A DNA stretch of 64,000 nucleotides from Hartmannibacter diazotrophicus. Lineage in GTDB: Bacteria; Pseudomonadota; Alphaproteobacteria; Rhizobiales; Pleomorphomonadaceae. This document shows, piece after piece, positions 19,368 to 28,817 of the stretch. The translations under genes and the position numbers were made by a program. The notes under the pieces were generated by a model. It was not told the DNA's origin, ran no database searches, and saw only the letters and a program-made list of their open reading frames with translations. Position 1 is the stretch's first letter; each line of letters opens with the position of its first letter. Location: assembly GCF_900231165.1 (NCBI RefSeq), contig NZ_LT960614.1:2726550-2790549 (forward strand), read 5' to 3'.

Positions 19368-19928
19368 ATGACGAGTATGAGCGAACCGTTGAGTGATTCC
19401 GAACAGGACAGCCCCCCGGCGATCCGGCAAGTGATGCCGGCCGGCACGCACCATTTCCGCGATGCACTGGCACGCGTTCCGGCCGCCGTCGTGGTGGTGG
19501 CGACGGACGGCCCGTTCGGGCTCGGCGGCTTCACGGCGACCGCCTTCACGTCCGTCTCCGACGACCCACCGACGATTCTCGTCTGCCTCAACCGCAAGAG
19601 CAGCCAGACCGAGATTTTCCATCAGAACGGCATCTTCAGCGTCAACATGCTGGCGGCCGGCGACGAAGCGATCGCCAATGACTTTGCCGGCTTTACGAAA
19701 CTGCCCGCCCCCGAGCGCTTCAAGTCCGCGGCATGGCTGAAAGGCCCGACGGGCGCCCCGATGCTTGAGCGGGCACGCGTGAGCCTCGACTGCCGACTGG
19801 CCGACTTCAAGTCCGTCGCGACCCACAACGTGCTCTTTGGCGAGGTGCAGGCGATCCGCATCCAGGATGCAACGCCCGACCGGCCGGAGATCCTGCTCTA
19901 CCATGACCGGCACTATCGCAAGATCTGA
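19368..19928 (+). CDS. Flavin reductase family protein (FMN-binding split barrel)
   Basis: 186 aa. FRDALARVPAAVVVVATDG, GGFTATAFTSVSDDPPTILVCLNRKSS and FSVNMLA are the hallmarks of the flavin reductase-like domain that supplies reduced FMN to partner monooxygenases. The ending YHDRHYRKI is also typical. The start at 19368 (MTSMSEPL) is chosen by family length; an alternative at 19377 (MSEPL) is equally possible. No matching oxygenase component is adjacent, so the partner is unknown. The antibiotic-biosynthesis-type monooxygenase at 21048 is a different kind of enzyme. Confidence 0.85.
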   Translation: MTSMSEPLSDSEQDSPPAIRQVMPAGTHHFRDALARVPAAVVVVATDGPFGLGGFTATAFTSVSDDPPTILVCLNRKSSQTEIFHQNGIFSVNMLAAGDEAIANDFAGFTKLPAPERFKSAAWLKGPTGAPMLERARVSLDCRLADFKSVATHNVLFGEVQAIRIQDATPDRPEILLYHDRHYRKI

Positions 19929-19964
19929 GGTCGGGCCGCGCGCGACCGGGAGAAGACGCCACCG

Positions 19965-20939
19965 ATGAAGGCCGGTCCACGCAACCTCATCACCGATGTC
20001 CCCGGCCTGTCCGTCGGCAACGCGACCGACATTGCGGCCGGAACAGGCGTCACGGTGCTCCTGCCCGAGACGCCGGCGGTGGCCTCTGTCCACATCATGG
20101 GCGGGGCGCCGGGCACGCGCGAGACCGACCTGCTTGCGCCCGAGCACACGGTCGAGACCGTAGATGCGCTGGTGCTTTCCGGCGGCTCGGCCTTCGGCCT
20201 CGAGGCGGCCAGCGGCGTCATGGCCGGCCTTGTCGATCTCGGACGCGGCTTTGCCGTCGGCGATTTTCGCGTGCCCATCGTGCCGGCCGCGATTCTCTTC
20301 GATCTCAGGATTGGCGAGAAGCCATGGGCAAGGCCGCGATCCGGTGAGACGCCGCCCTACCGCACCCTTGGCCGCGAAGCGCTCGATGCCGCATCACCTG
20401 ATTTTGCCCTCGGCAGCGTCGGCGCGGGAACGGGCGCGACAACCGCACGCGGCAAGGGCGGCCTTGGCTCGGCCTCGACGGTGCTCGACAGCGGCTTCAC
20501 CGTCGGCGCGCTGGCCGCCGTCAACGCCCTCGGCTCGCCCTTCGTTGGTTCCAGCAGCCACTACTGGGCTGCGCCTTTTGAAATCGATGGCGAATTCGGC
20601 GGTCTCGGCCTTCCAGATCCACTGCCATCCGACGCGGACCGTATCGTCACCAAGCTCAATGCGACCGCGCGCGACAACACCACCATCGCCATCGTCGCGA
20701 CCGACGCGGCACTGACGAAGGCGCAGGCCAAGCGGCTCGCCGTGGCCGCGCACGACGGCTTTGCCCGCGCCCTCTGGCCGGCCCATACCCCGCTCGACGG
20801 CGATCTCGTCTTCGCGCTGTCGACCGGCGCAAGACCACTCACCGATCCTGTCGTCGACATGACCCGCCTCTGCGCCGTCGCGGCCGCGACGATGGCCCGG
20901 GCGATCGCGCGGGGAGTCCATGAGGCCTCGAAGGCTTGA
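19965..20939 (+). CDS. P1/S58 family peptidase, DmpA/NylC-like
   Basis: 324 aa. GNATDIAAGTGVTVLLPE, LVLSGGSAFGLEAASGVM and GSVGAGTGATTARGKGGLGSAS are characteristic of the DmpA/NylC N-terminal-nucleophile hydrolases. These self-cleave before a Ser or Thr. The segment DNTTIAIVATDA (Asn238-Thr239) matches the Asn-Thr cleavage site of nylon-oligomer hydrolase NylC, so Thr239 is the expected nucleophile. The substrate is probably a short peptide or amide. It starts 36 bases after the flavin reductase gene, with GGGAG upstream, so the two may be co-transcribed. Confidence 0.87.
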   Translation: MKAGPRNLITDVPGLSVGNATDIAAGTGVTVLLPETPAVASVHIMGGAPGTRETDLLAPEHTVETVDALVLSGGSAFGLEAASGVMAGLVDLGRGFAVGDFRVPIVPAAILFDLRIGEKPWARPRSGETPPYRTLGREALDAASPDFALGSVGAGTGATTARGKGGLGSASTVLDSGFTVGALAAVNALGSPFVGSSSHYWAAPFEIDGEFGGLGLPDPLPSDADRIVTKLNATARDNTTIAIVATDAALTKAQAKRLAVAAHDGFARALWPAHTPLDGDLVFALSTGARPLTDPVVDMTRLCAVAAATMARAIARGVHEASKA

Positions 20940-21047
20940 GGCCGCGGTACTCGAAACGGTCCGAGCCTGATTGGCATGACATCCCCGACCAGACTGCTAT
21001 GAATGACCGGAGTGCCCGATACAACTGAGGCAAACCGGGAGGCCATC

Positions 21048-21398
21048 ATGATCGCCATCATCTTCGAAGTCTGGCCGAGCGAAGGCCGGCGCGAGCAGTA
21101 TCTCGACATAGCCGCGAGGCTCCGCGACGATCTTGAGAAGGAAGACGGTTTCATCTCGGTGGAGCGATTCGAAAGCCTGACGACGCCGGGCAAGATGCTC
21201 TCGCTCTCCTTCTGGCGCGACGAGGAGGCCGTTGCCGCCTGGCGCGGCCGTGTCCGTCACCGCGCGGCGCAGAACGCCGGCAGGAACGGAGTCTTCGCCG
21301 ATTACCGCCTGCGCGTTGCCTCCGTCATTCGCGACTACGGCATGAACGAGCGCGACGAGGCACCCGAGGACAGCCGCGAGGCGCACGAAACAGTCTGA
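21048..21398 (+). CDS. Antibiotic biosynthesis monooxygenase (ABM) domain protein
   Basis: 116 aa. It starts MIAIIFEVWPSEGRREQYLD and continues with EKEDGFISVERFESL and KMLSLSFWRDEEAVAAWR, the usual pattern of ABM/YgiN-type ferredoxin-like barrel proteins. The His in the VRHRAAQ segment occupies the common HxxxQ position. These proteins oxidise quinones or small aromatic substrates, but specific function cannot be deduced. GGGAGG at 21037-21042 defines the start. Confidence 0.82.
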   Translation: MIAIIFEVWPSEGRREQYLDIAARLRDDLEKEDGFISVERFESLTTPGKMLSLSFWRDEEAVAAWRGRVRHRAAQNAGRNGVFADYRLRVASVIRDYGMNERDEAPEDSREAHETV

Positions 21399-21490
21399 TT
21401 GCGCATCCCACATCCGGGTGCGCCCGCCGTTGCCGAGATAAAACCCCTCTGATAAAGGGCGTGGCAGATTTTCCCATCAGGAGCCCGCCG

Positions 21491-22816
21491 ATGATCCCGC
21501 GCTATTCCCGCCCCGAGATGACCGAGATCTGGACGCCCGAAACGCGCTTCCGGATCTGGTTCGAGATCGAGGCCCATGCGATGGACGCGCTCGCGGAGAT
21601 CGGCGTCGTGCCGAAGGAAGCGGCCAAGGTCGTCTGGGAAAAGGGCCGCCACGCCAGCTTCGATGTCGAGCGTATCGACGAGATCGAGCGCACGACCAAG
21701 CACGACGTCATCGCCTTCCTGACCCATCTGGCCGAGATCGCCGGCCCCGAGGCGCGCTTCGTCCATCAGGGCATGACGTCGTCCGACGTGCTCGACACCT
21801 GCTTCAACGTGCAGCTCACCCGCGCCGCCGACCTGCTGATTGCCGATGTCGACGCCCTGCTCGCGGCCCTGAAGCGCCGCGCCTTCGAATACAAGGACAC
21901 GGTCTGCATCGGCCGCAGCCACGGCATTCATGCCGAGCCCGTCACCTTCGGCCTCAAGATGGCCGAGGCCTATGCCGAGTTTTCCCGCTGCCGCAAGCGG
22001 CTCGTCGACGCCCGCGAGGAGGTCGCCACCTGCGCGATTTCCGGCGCCGTCGGCACCTTCGCCAACATCGACCCGCGGGTGGAAGAGCACGTGGCACGGG
22101 CCATGGGGCTTCAGGCCGAACCGGTCTCCACGCAGGTCATTCCGCGCGATCGCCACGCCATGTTCTTCGCGACCCTCGGCGTTGTCGCCTCGTCGATCGA
22201 GCGCCTCGCCATCGAGGTCCGGCACCTGCAGCGCACCGAGGTTCTGGAAGCGGAGGAGTATTTCTCCCCCGGCCAGAAGGGCTCCTCGGCCATGCCGCAC
22301 AAGCGCAACCCGGTGCTGACGGAAAACCTCACCGGCCTTGCCCGCATGGTCCGCTCCTACGCGATGCCGGCGATGGAAAACGTGGCGCTCTGGCATGAGC
22401 GCGACATCTCGCACTCGTCCGTGGAGCGCATGATCGGGCCGGATGCGACGGTGACGCTGGACTTCGCCCTTGCCCGCCTCACCGGCGTCATCGACAAGCT
22501 GCTCGTCTATCCGGAGCGCATGCTGCAGAACATGGACCGCCTCGGCGGCCTCGTTCACTCCCAGCGCATTCTCCTGGCGCTCACCCAGGCCGGCGTTTCC
22601 CGCGAGGATGCCTATCGCATCGTCCAGCGCAACGCGATGAAGGTCTGGCACAGCTACCAGCTTGCCGGTCGTGCCGACATCGACTTCATGACGGAACTGC
22701 TTGTGGATCCGGAAGTCACCGCCGTCCTCAGCGAAGACCAGATCCGGGAAAAATTCGACCTTGGCTATCACACCAAGCATGTCGACACGATCTTCGCCCG
22801 CGTCTTCAAGGACTGA
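21491..22816 (+). CDS. purB: Adenylosuccinate lyase
   Basis: 441 aa. Catalyses release of fumarate from SAICAR and adenylosuccinate in purine synthesis. The signature GSSAMPHKRNPVLTEN is present, and the catalytic His of the TSSDVLDT region and HGIHAEPVTFGLKM segment are conserved. The start at 21491 (MIPRYSRPEMTEIW) is the family start and has AGGAG at 21479-21483. It lies apart from purC-S-Q, as is common. Confidence 0.96.
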   Translation: MIPRYSRPEMTEIWTPETRFRIWFEIEAHAMDALAEIGVVPKEAAKVVWEKGRHASFDVERIDEIERTTKHDVIAFLTHLAEIAGPEARFVHQGMTSSDVLDTCFNVQLTRAADLLIADVDALLAALKRRAFEYKDTVCIGRSHGIHAEPVTFGLKMAEAYAEFSRCRKRLVDAREEVATCAISGAVGTFANIDPRVEEHVARAMGLQAEPVSTQVIPRDRHAMFFATLGVVASSIERLAIEVRHLQRTEVLEAEEYFSPGQKGSSAMPHKRNPVLTENLTGLARMVRSYAMPAMENVALWHERDISHSSVERMIGPDATVTLDFALARLTGVIDKLLVYPERMLQNMDRLGGLVHSQRILLALTQAGVSREDAYRIVQRNAMKVWHSYQLAGRADIDFMTELLVDPEVTAVLSEDQIREKFDLGYHTKHVDTIFARVFKD

Positions 22817-22834
22817 TCGCTCGGAGCAGGCTCG

Positions 22835-23569
22835 ATGCGCGTCGCGGTCGTTGCGGATATCCACGGCAATTTCGACGCGCTCCTCGCTGTCGCCGAAGAC
22901 ATCAAGGACGCCTCGCCCGACCTCATCGTCAATCTCGGCGACTGCTTTTCGGGGCCTCTCGAGGCAGAACGGTCAGCGGATTTCCTGATCGCTGCCGGCT
23001 GGCCGACAGTGCGCGGCAATCATGATCGCGCCCTGATCGACCGGCCGCGCGAAAAGATGGGCGACTGGGAAGCGCCGGCTTACGACCGGATGGCGCCGGC
23101 GCATTTCGACTGGATTCGCGCACTGCCCGAAACCCTCGCGATCGAGGGCCTGTTCCTCTGCCATGGCACGCCGCGCTCGGACATGACCTACCTGATGGAA
23201 GAGGTGCTCGCCGGCCGCATGGTTCTGCGCGATTCGAAGCTCGTCGAGTCGGACCTTGCCGGTATCGATGCGAACGTCATCCTCTGTGGCCACAGCCACA
23301 CGCCCCGTCACATGCGCCTCCTCGACGGACGGCTGGTCGTCAACCCGGGCAGCGTCGGATCGCAGGCCTACAGCGACCCGAGCGAGACGCCTCACCTGAT
23401 GGAACAGGGCAGTCCGCACGCCCGCTATGCCCTGCTCGACCGGAGCAAGGGCCGCTGGAGCGTCACGCAACGCTTCGTCGACTACGACTGGGAACGGGCA
23501 TCCAGACTCGCCAAAGAGGCGGGAGACGAGGAATGGGCGATTGCGCTCGCCACCGGGCGAATGCGATAG
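22835..23569 (+). CDS. Metallophosphoesterase family protein
   Basis: 244 aa. Calcineurin-like metal sites are visible in order: ADIHGN near residues 7-12, GDCFSGP, GNHDR, CHGTPRS and CGHSHTPRH. It resembles the YfcE/PrpE-like group of small phosphodiesterases or phosphatases; the substrate cannot be told. It follows purB by 18 bases and is probably cotranscribed with it. Confidence 0.88.
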   Translation: MRVAVVADIHGNFDALLAVAEDIKDASPDLIVNLGDCFSGPLEAERSADFLIAAGWPTVRGNHDRALIDRPREKMGDWEAPAYDRMAPAHFDWIRALPETLAIEGLFLCHGTPRSDMTYLMEEVLAGRMVLRDSKLVESDLAGIDANVILCGHSHTPRHMRLLDGRLVVNPGSVGSQAYSDPSETPHLMEQGSPHARYALLDRSKGRWSVTQRFVDYDWERASRLAKEAGDEEWAIALATGRMR

Positions 23570-23610
23570 AACGACTGTCCTACTCCCGCTTTCCAGCTCA
23601 GAAGTCCGTC

Positions 23611-24171
23611 ATGAAGTCGTCCGAAGTCGATATCCTCATTGTCCCCGGTTACAGCAACTCAGGCCCGGCGCATTGGCAGACGCGCTGGGAGCAGAAGCTC
23701 AAGACGGCCCGCCGCGTGGAGCAGGCCGATTTCGAGAATCCGGACAAGGACGCCTGGATCGCCAGGATCGTGGAGGAAGTCGCGCGCTCAACGCGGCCTG
23801 TCGTATTCGTCGCGCACTCGCTGGGGGTGGTGACCGTGGCCCATGCCGCTGAAAAGCTTGCCGAAGTCGCGCCGGGCAAGGTCGTTGGCGCCTTCCTTGT
23901 GGCCCCGGCCGATACGCGTCTTTCAACGACGCCAGAGGCCGTCAGGCAAACCTATGACGAGATCCCGACCGCGCCCCTGCCCTTCCCATCCATGCTGATC
24001 GCCAGCCGCAACGACGAATGGTGCAGCTATGAGGCCGCCGACGACCTGGCGGCTGCCTGGGGCTCGCTCCTGATCGACGCTGGCGAGGCGGGACACATCA
24101 ACGCCGCGTCTGGTCACGGCCCATGGCCGGAGGGACTGACACGCTTTGCCATGCTGCTGTCGCGGCTCTGA
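23611..24171 (+). CDS. Small RBBP9/YdeN-type alpha/beta hydrolase
   Basis: 186 aa. ILIVPGYSNSGPAHWQTRWE at the start and FVAHSLGVVTVAHA with the nucleophile-elbow Ser are typical of RBBP9/YdeN hydrolases. The catalytic Asp is in ASRNDEWCSYE and the His in GEAGHINAASGHGPWPEG. The physiological substrate is unknown. The ATG at 23611 is preferred because an upstream reading would overlap the metallophosphoesterase gene. Confidence 0.88.
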   Translation: MKSSEVDILIVPGYSNSGPAHWQTRWEQKLKTARRVEQADFENPDKDAWIARIVEEVARSTRPVVFVAHSLGVVTVAHAAEKLAEVAPGKVVGAFLVAPADTRLSTTPEAVRQTYDEIPTAPLPFPSMLIASRNDEWCSYEAADDLAAAWGSLLIDAGEAGHINAASGHGPWPEGLTRFAMLLSRL

Positions 24172-24236
24172 GGCACGTCCCGATCGCCGGGAAATCGGGT
24201 TCACCGGGCGGGTCTGGCCTCAATGGAGGCCGAAGC

Positions 24237-24262
24237 GCCGCCGCCGCGACATGGGCGGCGGC
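24237..24262. other. Strong GC hairpin between convergent genes
   Basis: GCCGCCGCC at 24237-24245 and GGCGGCGGC at 24254-24262 form a 9-base-pair stem with an 8-base loop, between the stop of the hydrolase gene and the stop of the convergent zeta-like gene. It may help end transcription of either, but no U-run follows. Confidence 0.4.
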
Positions 24263-24280
24263 AGCGGAAGACCAAGCGCC

Positions 24281-24604
24281 TCAGGCGCTCGCTGCGATCT
24301 CGGCCTTTGCCTTGGCGAGAAGTTCTTCCATCGTGCGGCGAATCTGGTGATCGGACTGGCCGACCTGCGCCTTGTCGAAGTCGGTGCGGATCTTCGAGAA
24401 GACGTCCTCGTCGCCGGCTTCCTGGAAATCCACCTTCACGACCTCGATGGCATAGGCTTCGGCCTCGTCGCCGGAAAGTCCCATCAGCTCGGCAGCCCAA
24501 AGCCCCAGAAGCTTGTTGCGCCGAGCAACTGCCTTGAAGCGCAGCTCTTCGTCATGGGCGAACTTGTTCTCGTAGGCTTCCTCACGGCGATCAAAGGTCG
24601 TCAT
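24281..24604 (-). CDS. ATPase inhibitor subunit zeta-like protein (DUF1476)
   Basis: 107 aa, entirely helical in appearance. TTFDRREEAYENKFAHDEEL and RRNKLLGLWAAELMG are the conserved opening of the DUF1476 family, shown in Paracoccus to inhibit the F1Fo ATP synthase by binding the F1 motor. The start at 24604 is set by family length and by GGGAGAG upstream. No ATP-synthase genes are nearby, which is normal for this gene. Confidence 0.93.
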   Translation of the reverse strand: MTTFDRREEAYENKFAHDEELRFKAVARRNKLLGLWAAELMGLSGDEAEAYAIEVVKVDFQEAGDEDVFSKIRTDFDKAQVGQSDHQIRRTMEELLAKAKAEIAASA

Positions 24605-25041
24605 GTCCGTCTCTCCCAACCGGGCCCTGTTTTGCGGCTGTATGAACACCTGCGCCATCGCCGCTCATCCTGACCTTCCTAACCGCCTTCGGCCTTCAAG
24701 ATCAACGGAGAATGCGTCGAAGCGCATGCGGCGGATCGCTTACCGCATTATTGCGGACGCAGCTTCGCCATGCATTGCGCCCGATTGATGGTGCGACGGA
24801 CCGCAGAAGGCGGGTTGCTCGCTCTGCAAATCGCAGTCGGCAGCCATGCCCGGCACGGGAAGGTTAGTCATTGTGCTTTTTTTTCCTTTCGCGTAAGTTC
24901 CGCGCCGTCGAACGTTGGAAGCGGGCCTGTTCATGACGGGTCCGCTTCTTACGCTTGAGCCGAGGCACGGCCGTCGACCTGAACCCGACCCGGAGCACGC
25001 GGCAAACAATGGATTCCCCTTACAGACCACGGTACATCCCT
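24605..25041. other. Intergenic region upstream of purC
   Basis: About 435 bases. A hairpin at 24918-24948 (GAAGCGG at 24918-24924 pairing with CCGCTTC at 24942-24948, loop of 17 bases) sits about 95 bases before purC and is followed by TTACGCTT. An AT-rich run TGCTTTTTTTTCC lies near 24871-24882. These could be promoter or leader elements; no known riboswitch fold was recognised. Confidence 0.45.
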
Positions 25042-25806
25042 ATGAACCGGCGCCGTCGCATCTATGAAGGCAAGGCAAAGATTCTCTATGAAGGTCCGGA
25101 ACCGGGCACGCTGATCCAGCACTTCAAGGACGATGCCACGGCCTTCAATGCCAAGAAACACGAAGTGATCGATGGAAAGGGCGTCCTGAACAACAGGATT
25201 TCCGAGTACGTCTTCACCCAGCTCAACAACATGGGTATCCCGACGCACTTCATCCGTCGGCTGAACATGCGCGAGCAGCTCATCCGCGAAGTCGAGATCA
25301 TCCCGCTGGAAGTGGTCGTGCGCAATGTCGCCGCCGGATCGCTCGCCAAGCGCCTCGGCATCGAGGAGGGCACGCAGCTCCCCCGTTCGATCATCGAGTT
25401 CTACTACAAGAACGACCAGCTCGACGATCCGATGGTCTCCGAAGAGCACATCACCGCCTTCGGCTGGGCAAGCCCGCAGGAGATCGACGACATCATGGCG
25501 CTCGCCATTCGTGTCAACGACTTCCTCGCCGGTCTCTTCCTTGGCGTCGGCATCAAGCTGATCGACTTCAAGATGGAATGCGGCCGGCTCTGGGAAGGCG
25601 ACATGATGCGCATCGTCGTCGCCGACGAGATTTCGCCCGACAGCTGCCGTCTCTGGGACGTCACGACAGGCGACCGCATGGACAAGGACCGTTTCCGCCG
25701 CGACATGGGCGGGCTCGTGGAGAGCTACCAGGAGGTTGCCCGTCGTCTCGGCATCCTCAACGAGCAGGAGCCGCCGCGCGGCCCCGGCCCGACGCTGGTA
25801 AAATGA
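25042..25806 (+). CDS. purC: Phosphoribosylaminoimidazole-succinocarboxamide synthase
   Basis: 254 aa, the usual rhizobial length. Joins aspartate to CAIR in purine synthesis. [20 protein letters not shown] is the family start, and [14 protein letters not shown] and [10 protein letters not shown] are the two PurC signatures; [12 protein letters not shown] is also conserved. An in-frame start at 24955 is rejected because nothing there resembles the family. First of purC-purS-purQ. Confidence 0.97.
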   Translation: MNRRRRIYEGKAKILYEGPEPGTLIQHFKDDATAFNAKKHEVIDGKGVLNNRISEYVFTQLNNMGIPTHFIRRLNMREQLIREVEIIPLEVVVRNVAAGSLAKRLGIEEGTQLPRSIIEFYYKNDQLDDPMVSEEHITAFGWASPQEIDDIMALAIRVNDFLAGLFLGVGIKLIDFKMECGRLWEGDMMRIVVADEISPDSCRLWDVTTGDRMDKDRFRRDMGGLVESYQEVARRLGILNEQEPPRGPGPTLVK

Positions 25807-25830
25807 GTTGAACCGTCAGATGACGGAACG

Positions 25831-25860
25831 GAAGGCCGGGTTTTCCCGGCCTTCTCTGTT
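25831..25860 (+). terminator. Rho-independent terminator after purC
   Basis: GAAGGCCGGG at 25831-25840 pairs with CCCGGCCTTC at 25845-25854 around a TTTT loop, giving a 10-base-pair stem followed by TCTGTTT. It lies 25 bases past the purC stop, so purS-purQ may have a separate promoter or be served by read-through. Confidence 0.8.
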
Positions 25861-26020
25861 TCAGACCGCCTGAAAACCGTTGGGTCGGCTGAAAAGAGGC
25901 TTTTCTTGCGCCCTCGTCATGCCTATGAGAAAGCCAGACGAAGGCGGGATGCCGGACGGCATCGCCCGGACTGGGCTCTCAGGACGGAGCTCGCATGACG
26001 AAGGCTGGAGCAGAGCAGAC

Positions 26021-26263
26021 ATGAAAGCGCGCGTGACGGTCACCTTGAAGAACGGCGTTCTCGACCCGCAGGGCAAGGCCATCGAGGGCGCACTCGGAAG
26101 CCTCGGATTTGCCGGCGTCAACAGCGCCCGACAGGGCAAGATCATCGATCTCGATCTGGCCGCCACCGATCCCGAGGCGGCCAAGGCGGAAATCACCCAG
26201 ATGTGCGAGAAGCTTCTCGCAAACACGGTGATCGAAAACTACTCTATCGACATCATGGGTTGA
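26021..26263 (+). CDS. purS: Phosphoribosylformylglycinamidine synthase subunit PurS
   Basis: 80 aa. [20 protein letters not shown] and [10 protein letters not shown] are the conserved ends of this small dimeric subunit, which holds PurQ and PurL together. The start at 26021 is set by family length, with GGAG about 12 bases upstream. It precedes purQ by 25 bases. Confidence 0.95.
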   Translation: MKARVTVTLKNGVLDPQGKAIEGALGSLGFAGVNSARQGKIIDLDLAATDPEAAKAEITQMCEKLLANTVIENYSIDIMG

Positions 26264-26288
26264 CCCTGAGACCGGAACGATTGCCACG

Positions 26289-26963
26289 ATGCTGAAGTCC
26301 GCCGTTATCCTCTTTCCCGGCTCCAATCGCGACCACGACATGGTCAAGGCCCTGACGCAGGTCAGCGGCCTGGCCCCAACCGTCGTCTGGCATCAGGAGA
26401 CGGACCTTCCCGACGTCGACATCATCGCCCTGCCCGGCGGCTTCTCCTATGGCGATTACCTGCGTTCCGGCGCCATCGCTGCCCGGTCTCCGGTCATGGC
26501 TGCGGTCAAGGCAGCCGCGGACAGGGGCGTGACGGTCTTCGGCGTCTGCAACGGCTTCCAGATCCTCACCGAGGCCGGCCTTCTTCCCGGCGCGCTGATG
26601 CGCAACGCGGGCCTGAAGTTCGTCTGCCGGGAAGTGAAGCTCTCCGTTGCCAACGCCAACACCTGCTTCACCCGCGCCTACACGCCCGGACAGGTGCTGC
26701 GCTGCCCGGTCGCCCACCACGACGGCAACTATTTCGCCGACGCCGAGACGCTGGCGCGAATCGAGGGCGAGGGTCAGGTGGTGTTCCGCTATGCCGAGGG
26801 CACCAATCCCAATGGATCGGTCAACGATATTGCCGGCATCGTCAACGAGCGCGGCAACGTGCTGGGCATGATGCCCCACCCGGAAAACCTCATCGAAGCC
26901 CTGCACGGCGGGCTCGACGGTCGCGGTATTTTCGAAAGCATGGTGGGCACCGTTGCGGCCTGA
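26289..26963 (+). CDS. purQ: Phosphoribosylformylglycinamidine synthase subunit PurQ (glutaminase)
   Basis: 224 aa. The class I glutamine amidotransferase has the nucleophile Cys in FGVCNGFQI and the His-Glu pair in [23 protein letters not shown] is the PurQ opening. It frees ammonia from glutamine for PurL. The purL gene, normally immediately downstream in related genomes, is not present here: a convergent EAL/GGDEF gene begins instead. Confidence 0.96.
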   Translation: MLKSAVILFPGSNRDHDMVKALTQVSGLAPTVVWHQETDLPDVDIIALPGGFSYGDYLRSGAIAARSPVMAAVKAAADRGVTVFGVCNGFQILTEAGLLPGALMRNAGLKFVCREVKLSVANANTCFTRAYTPGQVLRCPVAHHDGNYFADAETLARIEGEGQVVFRYAEGTNPNGSVNDIAGIVNERGNVLGMMPHPENLIEALHGGLDGRGIFESMVGTVAA

Positions 26964-27008
26964 TAGGGCCGCGGCGCGTTACCCGATCTTCATCGACACC
27001 AGGCGCAT

Positions 27009-28817
27009 TCACGCCCGGCCGGACAGATAGGACGGCGCACGGCGGATGGCGACAGCATCCGGCGCCAGTTTTGCGGCCCTCTTGGCGTCGGCAATCCGCT
27101 TCGACAGCGCGACAAAATCGTCGATCACCTCGGCGGCCCCCACCTCGACCAGCGCGACCGAACAGGTCATGAGCGGATAGATCTGCTCGTGACCTTCGCG
27201 ATCGAGTCCCAGCAGATAGCCGCGTTCACGATCGCCCGACGCATAGAAGCTGGTGATTTCATCGCGGAAACTGTCCGTGACGCGCTTGGCGATGGCCATC
27301 GCCCGGTCCGCGTCCATGTTCCTCAGGCCGGCAAAGAAATCGTCGCCGCCGATATGGCCGAGGAAAACGTCCTCGCCGTGCAGATAGCGCCGCAGGATGT
27401 CGGCAAAGAGCATGATCGCCCGGTCGCCCTGACGGAAACCATACTGGTCGTTGAACGGCTTGAAGTGGTTGAAGTCGAAGTAGCAGAAGATGCGATTCTG
27501 CCCGTAGGGCTCCGCCGCATCCACCAGATGATTGTTGATGGACTGGTTGCCGGGCAGCCGGGTGAGCGGATTCTGGTCCTGCGCGACCGTCAGACGCTTC
27601 TCGTTGACGAGCTTCAGGATCGAGGTCGACGACAGAATGCCGAGATACTGGCCGTTCTCCGTGACGATCACCGCTTCCGGCTCGAAACTGTTGGCGTAGC
27701 TCTCCAGAATGCGCTCGACCGGCGTCGTCACCTCGATGATCGGGCAACGGGTGATGAAGGCCATCAGGCGGTTGGCGAAATTCGAGTTCTGCAGGAGATC
27801 GCGCCCCGTCGGGCTGAAGACATAGGAGCGCAGGTCGCGCTCGTGCAGCAGCCCCTCCGGCTCGCCGTCAAGGTTGAGCACCGGGAAATAGGGCCGGTCC
27901 GGCGCCTGCCTGAAGCGCTCGAAGACCTTCGCCATCGGCATGTTGGAAAGGATCGGCTCGACCGGCTTCAACTCCAGCCGCACGCTCGATTCGTCGGCAT
28001 GCCGCGTGCGCCGCTCCTGGGTGCTGACCTTCAGGACGTGGCGCTGCTCGACGGACAGCAGTTCCGGCTGGATGGCGGGGCGGGCCACGAAGAACCCTTG
28101 CGCGAAGTCGCAGCCCACCTGACGGCAGGCCACCAGTTCCTCGGCCGTCTCGACACCCTCCGCGATGACCTTGGCGCCCAGGACATGGGCCAGGTTGACG
28201 ATTGTCGAAACGAACAGCTTCTTGCGATGCGACCGCGCGATATCCGCCACGAAGAAGCGGTCGATCTTCACGTATTCCGGCTGGAACGTGTAGAGCAGCG
28301 TCAGTTCGGAAAAGCCCTGCCCGAAATCATCGAGGGCGATCCGCACACGGTTGGCCCTAAGGGCTGCGATGGCCATGGTCGCGCTGGAACTACGCGCCGT
28401 CTTGTGCTGCTCCGAAATTTCGATGCAGAGCGCATTCGGCTCGACACCCTTGTCATGCAACAGCTTGATCAGGGAATCGACACGGAACGAGGGGTGCTCG
28501 AGCGTCCGTCCGTCGATGTTGAAGAACAGACGATGCATTCCGCTGCCCGGCAGTCGCTCCAGCTTTTCGAGCGCGCGCCTTGCCAGTGCCAGTTCCACGT
28601 TGTCGAGAACCCCCTCCTGGTAGGACGCATCGAAAAAGGCCTGGATGGAACTGAACCCCGCGTCCTCCGTTCCGCGGAGCAGAGCCTCGTGAGCGTGAAC
28701 GACGCCCGTGTGAATATCGACGATCGGCTGAAAAGCGTGTTGCAATTTCTGGTCGAGCAAATGCGGGCCCAGCAAGCCGCCTTCACTATGCTCCGTCGTC
28801 AAATGAGGCACGTTCAT
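27009..28817 (-). CDS. EAL-CBS-GGDEF c-di-GMP protein
   Basis: 602 aa, no membrane segments seen. EAL domain first (about residues 20-260) with catalytic elements EALLRG (44-49), FFNID, IEISE, DDFGQGF (163-169), KIDRF and AEGVET all present, so phosphodiesterase activity is plausible. Next come two CBS-like repeats (about 285-405), then a GGDEF domain (about 415-590) whose signature is GGDDF at 490-494. GGDDF is a permitted acidic variant but is less common, so cyclase activity is uncertain. CBS repeats usually bind adenine nucleotides, suggesting regulation by energy state. AGAGGA precedes the ATG. Confidence 0.9.
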   Translation of the reverse strand: MNVPHLTTEHSEGGLLGPHLLDQKLQHAFQPIVDIHTGVVHAHEALLRGTEDAGFSSIQAFFDASYQEGVLDNVELALARRALEKLERLPGSGMHRLFFNIDGRTLEHPSFRVDSLIKLLHDKGVEPNALCIEISEQHKTARSSSATMAIAALRANRVRIALDDFGQGFSELTLLYTFQPEYVKIDRFFVADIARSHRKKLFVSTIVNLAHVLGAKVIAEGVETAEELVACRQVGCDFAQGFFVARPAIQPELLSVEQRHVLKVSTQERRTRHADESSVRLELKPVEPILSNMPMAKVFERFRQAPDRPYFPVLNLDGEPEGLLHERDLRSYVFSPTGRDLLQNSNFANRLMAFITRCPIIEVTTPVERILESYANSFEPEAVIVTENGQYLGILSSTSILKLVNEKRLTVAQDQNPLTRLPGNQSINNHLVDAAEPYGQNRIFCYFDFNHFKPFNDQYGFRQGDRAIMLFADILRRYLHGEDVFLGHIGGDDFFAGLRNMDADRAMAIAKRVTDSFRDEITSFYASGDRERGYLLGLDREGHEQIYPLMTCSVALVEVGAAEVIDDFVALSKRIADAKRAAKLAPDAVAIRRAPSYLSGRA

